Assembly: GCF_030915385.1 (NCBI RefSeq)
Contig: NZ_CP133268.1
Location: 1,736,001-1,800,000 of the forward strand
DNA from: Neobacillus sp. PS3-12
GTDB lineage: Bacteria; Bacillota; Bacilli; Bacillales; Cytobacillaceae
DNA length: 64,000 bases
Reading direction: 5' to 3'
Below are positions 53,145 through 61,567 of the stretch, piece by piece. Positions within the stretch are counted from its first letter, which is position 1. The number at the start of each line of letters is the position of its first letter. The notes beneath the pieces were generated by a model. That model made no database searches, was not told where the DNA came from, and saw only the letters and a list, made by a program, of their open reading frames with translations. Position numbers and translations under genes: made by a program.

Positions 53145-54713
53145 TTAACGCAATAATTGAAGAACCTGTTGTGGTTGTTGGTTGGCTTGAGCTATCATAG
53201 CTTGAGCAGCTTGAGCAAGAATATTGTTCTTAGAGAATGTTGCCATTTCTTTAGCCATATCAACGTCTCTGATTCTTGATTCAGAAGCTGTTAAGTTTTC
53301 ACTCGATGTTCCTAAATTAGCTATTGTATGTTCTAATCTGTTTTGGAAAGCACCAAGTTTTGCTCTCTCTGTTGAAACTTTCTGTATAGCATTATCTACC
53401 ACTGTTGTTGCTGTTTCAGCACCTTGTTGAGTTGAAACATCTACTGAACTTAATGATAATGCTTGTACACCCATGTTGTTTATATCAACTTTCATAGTTT
53501 GACCTTCATTAGCTCCAATTTGCAAGTTTAATGATGAATCAGTATGAGTATCTTGTGCTGCCTGTGTTTCTTTTAATGAACTTAATTGGTTATTAAATAA
53601 ATCCCTGTTAGCTACATTTAGCTTTATATCTGATAAACTATTTGCAGTTCCATTAGCACCAGTAACAACAATTTGACCAGCTGCATTTATTGCAGAAGTT
53701 CCACCTGTCATATTATTTACAGCTGTTAACAAATCACTCAAATGAGTTGTCGTACCATTTGTTTCACCAACAGTTAATCCTGTATTCAATCCAGCATTAG
53801 TTGAACCAGTAGCCTGAACATCTTTTCCTGAAGCTGAAGCAAAAACTAATTTGCCTCCTGAATTAGTAACTGTAATATCGGCTCCAGAACCCGCTGCGGC
53901 ATTCATTTTTGCTGCAATATCTGTAGCTACAGTAGCCATAGTAGTAGTACCACCAGTGGCTGCAGCTAATGTGCCTGTTGTATAAGTTTGACCATTATAA
54001 GAAAATGAAAGTGTGTCAGTATTAGCGATATTTGCGTTAATATTACCACCTCCATCACTTACATCAGCAGATGTAGTGGTGTTACCTGCAACAGTAAATG
54101 AACCTGAAATTGCAGAGCCATTCTTCAATCCACTTAGATTTACAACGTCTCCACCTTTTAGTCCAAAATTATTTCCATTAGCATCAGCTAATGATTGTAA
54201 AGTAGTTGTAGAACCAGTACCTGAAATAAGGGAACCACCTGATTTTAATGCTACTGTGTTAGCAACAGTTCCTTGAGCTACTGTTCCAGTTGACAAATTA
54301 CCATTCAATAGATTTTTTGTGTTGAACTGAGTAGTATTGGCTATTCTGTCTATTTCAGTTGAAAGTTGTTTAGTTTCTAATTGCATTTGACCTCTATCGG
54401 CATCAGTTGCAGTATCATTTGATGATTGAACAGCCAATTCTCTCATTCTTTGAAGAATTGATGTTGTTTCATTCAAGGCACCTTCAGCTGTCTGAGTTAA
54501 AGAAATGCCATCCTGAGCATTAGCAGAAGCTTGGTCAAGTCCTCTGATTTGACCTCTCATTTTTTCGGAAATTGCTAATCCTGCTGCATTATCTGCTGCA
54601 CTATTGATAGCTAGACCTGAAGAAAGTTTTTGCATTGATTTAGAAGCTGCTGCAGAGTTGGCATTCATGTTACGAATTGCATTCATGCCTGGTAAGTTGT
54701 GATTAATAATCAT
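53145..54713 (-). CDS. hag: Flagellin Hag (large, 522 residues)
   Basis: Major filament subunit candidate. Start ATG 54713 (MIINHNLPGMNAIRNM) with GGGAGG upstream. Conserved D0/D1 ends (KLSSGLAINSAADNAAG; NLTASESRIRDVDMAKE; QQVLQLLR) surround a large central domain of about 230 residues with two flagellin-IN-like segments (LSFSYNGQTYTTGTL; ITVTNSGGKLVFASA). Codon use is markedly richer in T- and A-ending codons than in neighbouring genes, which fits high expression or acquisition by transfer. Position next to csrA-fliW and the leader's CsrA sites identify it as the hag of this locus. Confidence 0.95.
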   Translation of the reverse strand: MIINHNLPGMNAIRNMNANSAAASKSMQKLSSGLAINSAADNAAGLAISEKMRGQIRGLDQASANAQDGISLTQTAEGALNETTSILQRMRELAVQSSNDTATDADRGQMQLETKQLSTEIDRIANTTQFNTKNLLNGNLSTGTVAQGTVANTVALKSGGSLISGTGSTTTLQSLADANGNNFGLKGGDVVNLSGLKNGSAISGSFTVAGNTTTSADVSDGGGNINANIANTDTLSFSYNGQTYTTGTLAAATGGTTTMATVATDIAAKMNAAAGSGADITVTNSGGKLVFASASGKDVQATGSTNAGLNTGLTVGETNGTTTHLSDLLTAVNNMTGGTSAINAAGQIVVTGANGTANSLSDIKLNVANRDLFNNQLSSLKETQAAQDTHTDSSLNLQIGANEGQTMKVDINNMGVQALSLSSVDVSTQQGAETATTVVDNAIQKVSTERAKLGAFQNRLEHTIANLGTSSENLTASESRIRDVDMAKEMATFSKNNILAQAAQAMIAQANQQPQQVLQLLR

Positions 54714-54721
54714 GATTTGTT

Positions 54722-54756
54722 TCCTCCCTGAATTTGTTTTTAGGACATCCTTGTCC
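54722..54756 (-). promoter_or_regulatory. CsrA-binding sites in the hag leader
   Basis: Minus strand GGACAAGGATGTCC at 54756-54743 forms a 5-bp stem with AGGA in the loop and contains ACAAGGATGT, the CsrA consensus. A second GGA lies in the ribosome site CAGGGAGGAA at 54730-54721. Two such sites, one on the Shine-Dalgarno sequence, are how CsrA represses hag in B. subtilis. Further upstream GCCGACCT at 54886-54893 may be a weak sigma-D -10 box. Confidence 0.75.
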
Positions 54757-54964
54757 ATTATTTATAGTTAAGCTCTATGAGCCTACTAACAAGATTTGTT
54801 GCATTTCAGCATACCTTGTTACCTCGCAATGCTGAAACACACAACTGACGATATATGATTAATGCACATTCGTTAGAGTCAAATCAGGTCGGCCGCCCTT
54901 ATTTTCTCTTACAGTTTTTTTATCGTCATCAAACAGGAATAGTTTAATAGTACTATGTAATTTT

Positions 54965-55183
54965 TTACTCTTTTTTAAAGAAATTTAGCAATCCTGATAT
55001 ATCCTTAGAAGCTTCTTGGTTTTCAGATTGGATTTGTTCATAAAGTTCTTTGCGAAAAACCTCTATATTTTTCGGAGCTTTAATCCCGATCTTTACTTGG
55101 TCATTCTTCGCTGAAATGATGGTGATTTCGATGTCGTCACCAATTTTGATTGTTTCACCATTTTTGCGGGTTAGCACTAACAT
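54965..55183 (-). CDS. csrA: Translational repressor CsrA
   Basis: A 72-residue RNA-binding dimer ([42 protein letters not shown]). Represses hag translation and is titrated by FliW. Start ATG 55183 follows AAAGGGTGA, which also contains the fliW stop codon, so fliW and csrA are coupled. A GTG at 55192 is in frame but overlaps the ribosome site. Confidence 0.96.
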   Translation of the reverse strand: MLVLTRKNGETIKIGDDIEITIISAKNDQVKIGIKAPKNIEVFRKELYEQIQSENQEASKDISGLLNFFKKE

Positions 55184-55188
55184 GGAAA

Positions 55189-55613
55189 TCACCCTTTCTG
55201 AATGATAAAATGCTTTGTATTATAGCGTTGGTCATTTAGAATCACTTGCTTTGATTGATGGTTTGATCTATTAACAATAACTGGTGCTTGCAAGTTGGCA
55301 GTTGTTGTTTCAAAAGGATCCCCAACTGAAAGGATAGAAAACACCATCACATCTTTCTCAGCTTTTATTTCAAGTTCCTCCAAAACTGCATCTTCAAGCT
55401 TAAATTCATAGTCCTTAAAAAAGTTAAACGGACTTGAAATCACGAATGCTACATAAGGGGTATTTACCGATTGCATGATCGAAAATGTTTGGTCATCCGA
55501 CAATGGCAAAAGCACAAACTCCTTTTCGTCTAAAAAACGGGAATTCCTTTTTCAAAATGAAGGATCTCTCCAGTATTAATTTCAATTTCACCATGATATT
55601 TTGTCTGAATCAT
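55189..55613 (-). CDS. fliW: Flagellar assembly factor FliW, with one frameshift
   Basis: Binds CsrA and flagellin and so links hag translation to secretion. The start is ATG 55613 ([15 protein letters not shown]) with AAGGA upstream. The frame meets a stop after HFEKGIPVF. Restoring one C beside CGGG at about 55538 on the plus strand (CCGGG) gives [20 protein letters not shown] and joins to the rest, which is intact to 55189. Corrected length is about 141 residues, normal for FliW. Like the indels in uvrA and hprK it lies at a CCGG, so sequence error is likely. Confidence 0.92.
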
Positions 55614-55628
55614 GCTTACACCATTCCT

Positions 55629-56183
55629 TTATAATGAAATATCAATGTTTAATGACGGGTATTGCTTCATACTTATATTTACTTTGCCTGAATAATAATT
55701 AATAATTGGTTTATGACTTTGGCTGTTGATGATCGGCTTGTGGATGGTCCAATTGATATTCAACTGACTAGGGTCATAGTCAATTTCCACACTGCCATAA
55801 GATGGAACCCAGCCAAGGCCAAATTCTTGTTCTGGAATCAAGTTATGCTGTTTGGCTTGCTGCGCAATCGGATTTCCGCCATTTTCAATCTTCATCAGTT
55901 CCTCGCCCTCTTGAGCTCGGCGAGCGATTCCCTGTGCGACACTTTGCTGTCCTTGCTGCGCCGCATCTTCTATTCTTTGCCGAGCACTTTTTAAATCAAC
56001 ATCCGCACGTGCTTTTGACTGGTCAATTGTCAGCCTTGATGGAATCCGATTAATGGTCATTTCTGCTTTAGGCTGTTCAATGCTTAAATCAGCTGGCGGT
56101 TGTTCGATTGTTAAACTGGCATTTTGCGTGTTGATTTCGATTTGGCCATATGTGGAATGCATCGTAATCTGTGGGAAGTTCAT
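55629..56183 (-). CDS. yviE: YviE-like protein (DUF6470)
   Basis: A 184-residue protein of the YviE family, always between flgL and fliW in bacilli. The N-terminal half repeats short strand motifs (SLTIEQPPADLSIEQPKAEM). A conserved core FGLGWVPSYGSVEIDYDPSQ follows near residue 120. No assigned function. AGAAGGGAG precedes the start. Confidence 0.9.
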   Translation of the reverse strand: MNFPQITMHSTYGQIEINTQNASLTIEQPPADLSIEQPKAEMTINRIPSRLTIDQSKARADVDLKSARQRIEDAAQQGQQSVAQGIARRAQEGEELMKIENGGNPIAQQAKQHNLIPEQEFGLGWVPSYGSVEIDYDPSQLNINWTIHKPIINSQSHKPIINYYSGKVNISMKQYPSLNIDISL

Positions 56184-56202
56184 CGTACCACTCCCTTCTA
56201 AT

Positions 56203-56233
56203 AAAAAAAGCTATTCTCGGTAGAATAGCTTTT
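56203..56233 (-). terminator. Hairpin terminator after flgL
   Basis: Minus strand AAAAGCTATTCT pairs with AGAATAGCTTTT around ACCG, then more T. It overlaps the flgL stop, so yviE-fliW-csrA may have reduced readthrough transcription. Confidence 0.85.
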
Positions 56234-57122
56234 ATTTGAGAAAGTCCAATAATGATGGCTGCATGATTCTGGAACCAACACTTAATGCTGCCCGATGGAC
56301 ACTTTCTTGGTTCGTTAAATCCATAATTACTTTTTCCATATCAACATCCTCGTTATCCGACAAGACTTGTGTTGCTGTAACTTCTTGCTGGTCAAGCCGG
56401 CTTTCCACCATGTCCAAACGATTGGATCGGGCTCCCAGTTCGGAATGTTCAGCAGACATGTTATCCATGACATTATCAAGCCTTGTCAGCAGGCTGTCCA
56501 TATTGGTGGAACCACTATTCTGCAAAGACGTTTGGATATCGCCAACAACATTAAATAATTCCTGACTGAACACATTTGCTGGATTCACATTGGCTTTTAG
56601 CTGAACTCCATCGGACACTTCAATGCTGTAATTGTCTATTGAAGGTGAATCTAAATTTGTGGCAACTGTTGGTGGATTCTCAACAGGCACAGTAGGATTC
56701 ATCACATCGTTGCCATGGAATATATATTTTCCGGCTACCTGGGTGTTGGCGGTTTTCACTAAATCCTGCTGCATCTGCCCTACTTCATCCGCAAGTGCCT
56801 TACGGTCTACGTCGGTAAGAGCACTATCCTGGCTCTGGACCACAAGTTCACGAATTCGCTGCAACGCACTGTTCGCCTGATTCATACCCGACTCGCTATT
56901 ATCCATCCATGTATGAAGTTCGGACACATTCCGTTTATATTGGTCAACTGACGCCAAATCAGAACTGTAAGCCATCCCTTTCATTGCGGCAACTGGATCA
57001 TCAGATGGCTTTGTAATTTTTTTACCTGTCGATAACTGGTCCTGGTATTGCCCCATCTTTTGGTAGCTGTTAGAGATGTTCCTCAGTGAATTTGCCGAGA
57101 TCATCGATTGTGTGACGCGCAT
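56232..57122 (-). CDS. flgL: Flagellar hook-filament junction protein FlgL
   Basis: Second junction protein between hook and filament. 296 residues with flagellin-like ends (MRVTQSMISANSLRNI; QESVHRAALSVGSRI). AGGTGA precedes the start; 9 nt after flgK. Confidence 0.95.
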   Translation of the reverse strand: MRVTQSMISANSLRNISNSYQKMGQYQDQLSTGKKITKPSDDPVAAMKGMAYSSDLASVDQYKRNVSELHTWMDNSESGMNQANSALQRIRELVVQSQDSALTDVDRKALADEVGQMQQDLVKTANTQVAGKYIFHGNDVMNPTVPVENPPTVATNLDSPSIDNYSIEVSDGVQLKANVNPANVFSQELFNVVGDIQTSLQNSGSTNMDSLLTRLDNVMDNMSAEHSELGARSNRLDMVESRLDQQEVTATQVLSDNEDVDMEKVIMDLTNQESVHRAALSVGSRIMQPSLLDFLK

Positions 57123-57131
57123 TTATTTCAC

Positions 57132-58682
57132 CTATCTTCCACCGGTACCCATACCGTTAATAATTTTATCGAGCAGTTCATCTTGCAGGGTAATCATTCG
57201 GGCTGCAGCATTGTATGCATGCTGATATTGGATCATGTTGGTCATTTCTTCATCAAGTGAAACTGAACTGACGGATTGGCGTTTTTGATCAACTGATGCC
57301 TGGAGTGTCGTACTGTTGGTGGTCATTCGCGTTGCTTCTTGCGATTGTACCCCCATGCCGCTTATGACATTTTGGAGATAGCCTTGAAAGTCTGCTTCCT
57401 GGCTGTCGGAACCATAATTAAAGCTTGTTTTGATCACTTTTGCTAGTGCAGTTGCATTGCTGGAGTCACCTTTCGTTGCGACGGATGGATCTGATCCGCT
57501 TGCCGTAGCAATGTTATCAAGGCTATCCTGGATTTTTTGCGAAAGCCCGATTCGGCTTGCAAAGCCTTTTTTATCGGTAATGTCTCCGTTGACATTATCA
57601 GCAAAAAACGGAATATCTTCTGCTTGGTTGTTGGTGATTTCGTTTGGACTCAAGCCCGCTTCATGCACCTTGTTAAATTCCGTAGCAAAGGTGTAAGCGA
57701 GATTATCGAGTTCATTTCTCATATCGGTATAGGTACCCTTCGCTTGTCCGTTGCTGTCATATCCATAGGATTCGATTAATGATTTGAGCTGACCACTTGA
57801 GTTCATTTTTGAAAAATCAATAGGTTGGCCACCGATTGAAATTGTTTTAACGGATTGGTCTGCTCCATCATAATTGACCGTTAGGTTGTTTGTGCCTGCC
57901 GGGCCCAGAAGGACGCCCAGTTCCGAGCCATCATCATTGATCATTTTAATTGATAATTGGCCTTCAGCATTGGGGTTTGCGTTTCCACCGGATTTTTGGT
58001 AATCGACCTTAATGTTGACGACGGAGGATAATTCATCGAGCAGCCGATCACGCTCATCGTACAAATCATTTGGCAGATAACCGTTTGGTTCTACTGCCCC
58101 AATCTGCTGATTGACATTCTTTAATTGATCAAGCAGGGAATTAGCTTGTTTGACGGTAACATCAAGTTGGTCCTTTTGATCTTTTTGGACGGTCGAAAGT
58201 GAGTTTGATAGATAATTAAACGTGTCGGCCACTGCTTCACCGCGCTGACGGACAACGGAGCGTGAGCCAGAGTTGGTTGCATCGCTGGCTAAGTCCTGCA
58301 GGGAAGACCAAAATTGGTCCATTGCATTTGATAAACCAGAGCCGGTCGTTTCATTCATGATGCTTTCCATTTTGCTCAGCGAATCGGATCGAGATTGCCA
58401 GTATCCAAGTTTACTATTTTCAGTGCGATACTGGACATCGAGAAATGATTCACGTGATCGTGTGATCGAACCTGCTTCGACGCCTGTTCCCATTTGTCCG
58501 GGGATACTCGGCGCATTGATACCAACGCTTGGATATGGCTCGGTTTGCTGAAAATTAACCCGCTGCCGCGTATACCCTGGCGTATTGGCATTGGAAACGT
58601 TTTGCCCCGTTACATATAAAGCGCTCTGCTGGGTCGCCATGGCACGGCGCGCGATTTCTAATCCCATAAAGGTTGAAGCCAT
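57132..58682 (-). CDS. flgK: Flagellar hook-associated protein FlgK
   Basis: First junction protein on the hook. 516 residues: N-terminal rod/hook motif (GQNVSNANTPGYTRQRVNF, near residue 27) and C-terminal FlgK motif (SLDEEMTNMIQYQHAYNAA). GGAGG precedes ATG 58682. Follows flgN by 16 nt in the order flgM-flgN-flgK-flgL. Confidence 0.97.
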   Translation of the reverse strand: MASTFMGLEIARRAMATQQSALYVTGQNVSNANTPGYTRQRVNFQQTEPYPSVGINAPSIPGQMGTGVEAGSITRSRESFLDVQYRTENSKLGYWQSRSDSLSKMESIMNETTGSGLSNAMDQFWSSLQDLASDATNSGSRSVVRQRGEAVADTFNYLSNSLSTVQKDQKDQLDVTVKQANSLLDQLKNVNQQIGAVEPNGYLPNDLYDERDRLLDELSSVVNIKVDYQKSGGNANPNAEGQLSIKMINDDGSELGVLLGPAGTNNLTVNYDGADQSVKTISIGGQPIDFSKMNSSGQLKSLIESYGYDSNGQAKGTYTDMRNELDNLAYTFATEFNKVHEAGLSPNEITNNQAEDIPFFADNVNGDITDKKGFASRIGLSQKIQDSLDNIATASGSDPSVATKGDSSNATALAKVIKTSFNYGSDSQEADFQGYLQNVISGMGVQSQEATRMTTNSTTLQASVDQKRQSVSSVSLDEEMTNMIQYQHAYNAAARMITLQDELLDKIINGMGTGGR

Positions 58683-58698
58683 TGAGATTCCTCCATTG

Positions 58699-59169
58699 TT
58701 ATGCTTTTAAATTCAGCAGTCCCGGTGTGGCTGCTTGTCCTACCTGCTGGCCATAGTTGTAATCTTCGGGCTGTGGGGCGATTAAATTTAAGGACAAATT
58801 GACAAACTGCAGGGATTGAAAGAGCATCTGCTGGTTTAACTCATTCCGCTGTTGAATTTCGGAAATTGTATTTTTCAATTCAGACCTTAAGCGGTCGAGT
58901 TTGTTGTGGGAGCTTTCATCCGCCACAGCAAGGCAGTCCTCGATCGTTGGCTTTTCCGTCCTTGGTACCAGCGATGAGGTGACCTTCTGCCGTTCATTTT
59001 CTAATAAGTTGATGGCCGTTAGATGGGCCTGCTCGTCCTTGAGTATTTGATTCAGAGCTTCGATGTCGCCAATTTTAACGATTTCCGTCTTTTTTTGGGA
59101 AATTTCATAAAGACTTTTATGAAGTTTTAACAGCTTTTCCATCGTGGAAATTAATTTTTCAGCCGACAT
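58699..59169 (-). CDS. flgN: Export chaperone FlgN
   Basis: A 156-residue helical chaperone for FlgK and FlgL (FlgN/YvyG family), with a long coiled coil (LDRLRSELKNTISEIQQRNELNQQM). AAGGGG precedes the start. Order and spacing in the operon agree. Confidence 0.9.
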   Translation of the reverse strand: MSAEKLISTMEKLLKLHKSLYEISQKKTEIVKIGDIEALNQILKDEQAHLTAINLLENERQKVTSSLVPRTEKPTIEDCLAVADESSHNKLDRLRSELKNTISEIQQRNELNQQMLFQSLQFVNLSLNLIAPQPEDYNYGQQVGQAATPGLLNLKA

Positions 59170-59180
59170 GATCGAACCCC

Positions 59181-59444
59181 TTATTTTTTATAAAAATTAA
59201 CGATGCTCTTCGCAACGGCTTTTGGATCGACTTTATAGGTGCCATTTTCGACCTGGATTTTGAGCTCGTTGACTTTTTCATCGCGTTCATTCGTAATTTG
59301 TGATTCCTGCTGCATTTCTTTGGCGGCAGATGAAATTTCTACTTTGTCTGCCGCTTTTCTGGCCATTGTATTGGCTTGATCCTGCTTGTTCATTTGCCGC
59401 ATATAAGGGTTAATTCCCTGTGATCCCAGTGGATTAATTTTCAT
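59181..59444 (-). CDS. flgM: Anti-sigma-D factor FlgM
   Basis: An 87-residue protein that holds sigma-D inactive until the hook is complete. It has the family start MKINPLGSQGINPYMRQ and the sigma-binding C-terminal part (VNELKIQVENGTYKVDPKAVAKSIVNFY). GAGGTATACCT precedes ATG. First of the flgM-flgN-flgK-flgL run after yvyF. Confidence 0.95.
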   Translation of the reverse strand: MKINPLGSQGINPYMRQMNKQDQANTMARKAADKVEISSAAKEMQQESQITNERDEKVNELKIQVENGTYKVDPKAVAKSIVNFYKK

Positions 59445-59501
59445 AGGTATACCTCACTTTCCATCCTCGAACCTTGTTCTATACCTATTATCGGCTCTTT
59501 T

Positions 59502-59900
59502 TTAATTTTTTTTATACAAATAGGTTCTTTTCTCGCTTTCCTTTTTGCGTTGTTCTTCTTTATGGAAGGTTTCGAGGTCTTCTTGTAGTTCTTTTGAGCA
59601 TTCTCCACAAAGTTTTCCCTTTTGGATAAACCTGCCGCAGCGGTCACATGGATATCCTAGGTTTGGAAACATGCTCGGCTGGAGCCGACCTTTTTTAATA
59701 AATTTTAGGATCAATTCTTCACTCACACCTGTTTGGTCAACAATTTGCTCGATGGTTGCCACACGATTAACCCGTTTCCGCATAAAGTTATTGACTGTCT
59801 GAAAGTCTTGCTCTTCTTTTTTCCAGCATTTTGGACAAACATCACGAAATTTATTTTTTTCAAAAATCGCATTACAGTTTGGGCAGTTTATAAGTTCCAT
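59502..59900 (-). CDS. yvyF: YvyF-like flagellar operon protein (TIGR03826 type)
   Basis: A 132-residue protein with an N-terminal zinc ribbon (NCPNC-x14-CPKC), a helix-turn-helix-like middle (VDQTGVSEELILKFIKKGR) and a second Cys cluster (CDRCGRFIQKGKLCGEC). Found before flgM in bacilli; its role in flagellar gene control is suspected but not proven. AGGAGGGG precedes the start. Last 20 codons are Lys/Glu/Arg-rich. Confidence 0.9.
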   Translation of the reverse strand: MELINCPNCNAIFEKNKFRDVCPKCWKKEEQDFQTVNNFMRKRVNRVATIEQIVDQTGVSEELILKFIKKGRLQPSMFPNLGYPCDRCGRFIQKGKLCGECSKELQEDLETFHKEEQRKKESEKRTYLYKKN

Positions 59901-59929
59901 CAGGGGTTCCCCTCCTATGTATTTTGCGT

Positions 59930-60022
59930 TTGGCGAAATAATTTTATTTTCGGCGAAATTATCGTCCGATTCGGCGAAATCATTTTATTTTTGGCGAAAT
60001 AATCTCCAAAATCGGCGAAATA
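59930..60022. repeat. Phased palindrome array 4 (TTTCG-S-CGAAA family)
   Basis: CGAAA cores at 59934, 59954, 59975, 59995 and 60016: steps 20, 21, 20 and 21 bp. Units read (C)GGCGAAATAA on the plus strand, opposite to the transcription of both flanking genes, unlike the other three arrays. It lies between the yvyF start and the end of a membrane-protein gene. Confidence 0.85.
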
Positions 60023-60065
60023 AACCTTTTTCTTTATATTATAACTTTATGGATTGTTGCTGAAT

Positions 60066-60092
60066 ATAAAAAAACCCACTAAATTAAGTGGG
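60066..60092 (-). terminator. Terminator after the membrane-protein pair
   Basis: Minus strand CCCACT pairs with AGTGGG around TAATTT, then seven T. It overlaps the stop region of the upstream gene. Confidence 0.8.
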
Positions 60093-60659
60093 CAAAGACT
60101 CTTCCATTGCTATAGGATTTTGTGAGAATAATAGAAGTAGTCCGACAATCACCTTAACGATGACATCGATATAGGCGATCACAAAGAACGGAATCGATGG
60201 AGTTTGCATGCCGAGCAAAGCATTGATTGATACCAATACACCGAGAACAATCATGGATTTGCCATGAACGATGGCAAAAGGGAAGAAATGAAGTCCGATT
60301 GCTAGGAAAGCACCAAGCCAAATCATCCGATAGTTATGTACTCCGTAATAAGGTCCGCCGATGAACACCAATAACACAAACATAATGATGATCGAGGCAA
60401 AGGACATTCTTTTTTGGAAATTGGATGGTCTACCATAGGATAATTTACGCATCAGCCATTTGTTACCTACGGTTAGCCACAAGCCTCCGAAGTAACCAAT
60501 ATAAAAGATCGTCTGCTGGATTTGTTGTTCTCCTCCAAAAATGGTGCTTAACAAAATCACAATCGAGATCCAAATCAGCCAGATACCGCAGGTTCGTTTG
60601 TTTAAGAATTGCAGTTTTTCTCCTTCCACATAAACCAATTTAGTTAGTAAACGACTCAT
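60084..60659 (-). CDS. Polytopic membrane protein, unknown function
   Basis: A 191-residue protein with about six hydrophobic segments (for example LIWISIVILLSTIFGG, MSFASIIIMFVLLVFIGG, YIDVIVKVIVGLLLLF) and short loops. I do not recognise the family. It overlaps the next upstream membrane-protein gene by 20 nt, so they are coupled and probably form a complex. Confidence 0.7.
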   Translation of the reverse strand: MSRLLTKLVYVEGEKLQFLNKRTCGIWLIWISIVILLSTIFGGEQQIQQTIFYIGYFGGLWLTVGNKWLMRKLSYGRPSNFQKRMSFASIIIMFVLLVFIGGPYYGVHNYRMIWLGAFLAIGLHFFPFAIVHGKSMIVLGVLVSINALLGMQTPSIPFFVIAYIDVIVKVIVGLLLLFSQNPIAMEESLPT

Positions 60660-61113
60660 TTGTTACCTCCATCCTATTTGTTATCTTGGTCGTGGCGATC
60701 CACATCGCAATGAACATTAATACACCGAATATATCAGAAACAATTACATAGCGGCCGATGAATAGTTTTTCATAATGAAATAAAGGAGTGTTATAGATGG
60801 CAATAACTAGTGAAACAAGCATTGGAATCAGGGTAACCTTGTTTTTTGTTATCGCAAAAGAGCAGTACAAAAATGCCGTATAGGCCCAAAATTGTGCAAC
60901 ATACCAGGCATGGGATAAGCGGATTCCCTCTTTGGTATGGAAGGTGGTAAACACTAACACCATCAGGACCAAAAAGGCGAGGATTGGAGCAAACTTTACA
61001 AATTGAAGCAGCCTTAGAAGGCGTTTTGGCATGTTTGATTTTTCCATTACTTTCGTCTGATGGTTTATGAGAAAAATCATCCCCACACTGCAAGCAAAAA
61101 TCAAAAACTGCAT
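60640..61113 (-). CDS. Polytopic membrane protein, partner of the gene downstream
   Basis: A 157-residue protein with five predicted helices (FLIFACSVGMIFLIN, APILAFLVLMVLVFTTF, VTLIPMLVSLVIAIY and others). Unknown family. Cotranscribed with the overlapping 191-residue membrane protein. GGGGG precedes the start weakly. Confidence 0.65.
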   Translation of the reverse strand: MQFLIFACSVGMIFLINHQTKVMEKSNMPKRLLRLLQFVKFAPILAFLVLMVLVFTTFHTKEGIRLSHAWYVAQFWAYTAFLYCSFAITKNKVTLIPMLVSLVIAIYNTPLFHYEKLFIGRYVIVSDIFGVLMFIAMWIATTKITNRMEVTNESFTN

Positions 61114-61192
61114 ACTTTTCCCCCTTGTTGTTTTATTTATCTATCACTTTAAGATTATATACTATTTTTAGGAAATTTTGTATTTAAATAAA

Positions 61193-61222
61193 ACAAAAAA
61201 AACATCAGAAATAATCTGATGG
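61193..61222 (-). terminator. Terminator after the Rpn remnant
   Basis: Minus strand CATCAG pairs with CTGATG around ATTATTT and is followed by eight T. Confidence 0.85.
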
Positions 61223-61230
61223 ACTGCTTA

Positions 61231-61506
61231 TTAATCATTTATTTTTAGCATTTTACTTAATTGCTGAGTAGAGTAAGGCGTGAATTTTGCTGCATCTTCA
61301 AGGGACATTCCACTTTCAATAAGTTTTTTGACTACATTTAAGATACCAGTCTCGAATCCTTTTTGTATCCCTTCTTCTTTTGCATCTTCTAGTCTGCTGC
61401 GTTCATCTGAAAGGGCTTTTGCTCTACGCTTGTATTCCCTTCTTGCCTCTGGGTCGGCACTTAATCTTTGTAATTTTTCTTCAGCTTTATTAACACCAAC
61501 ATCCAT
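61231..61506 (-). pseudogene. C-terminal remnant of an Rpn/PD-(D/E)XK transposase-like nuclease
   Basis: About 91 codons from ATG 61506 resemble the C-terminal tail of Rpn-family recombination-promoting nucleases (EARREYKRRAKALSDERSRL, then IQKGFETGILNVVKKLIESG and a degenerate helix-turn-helix DAAKFTPYSTQQLSKML). The nuclease domain, normally some 200 residues upstream, is absent. GGGAGG happens to precede the ATG, so a short product could still be made. It lies between comFC and the membrane-protein pair. Confidence 0.7.
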
Positions 61507-61567
61507 TTGAACAACCTCCCTCAAATGAATTCTCCTCATAATTTCACCATATAATTTCCTTTATTAT

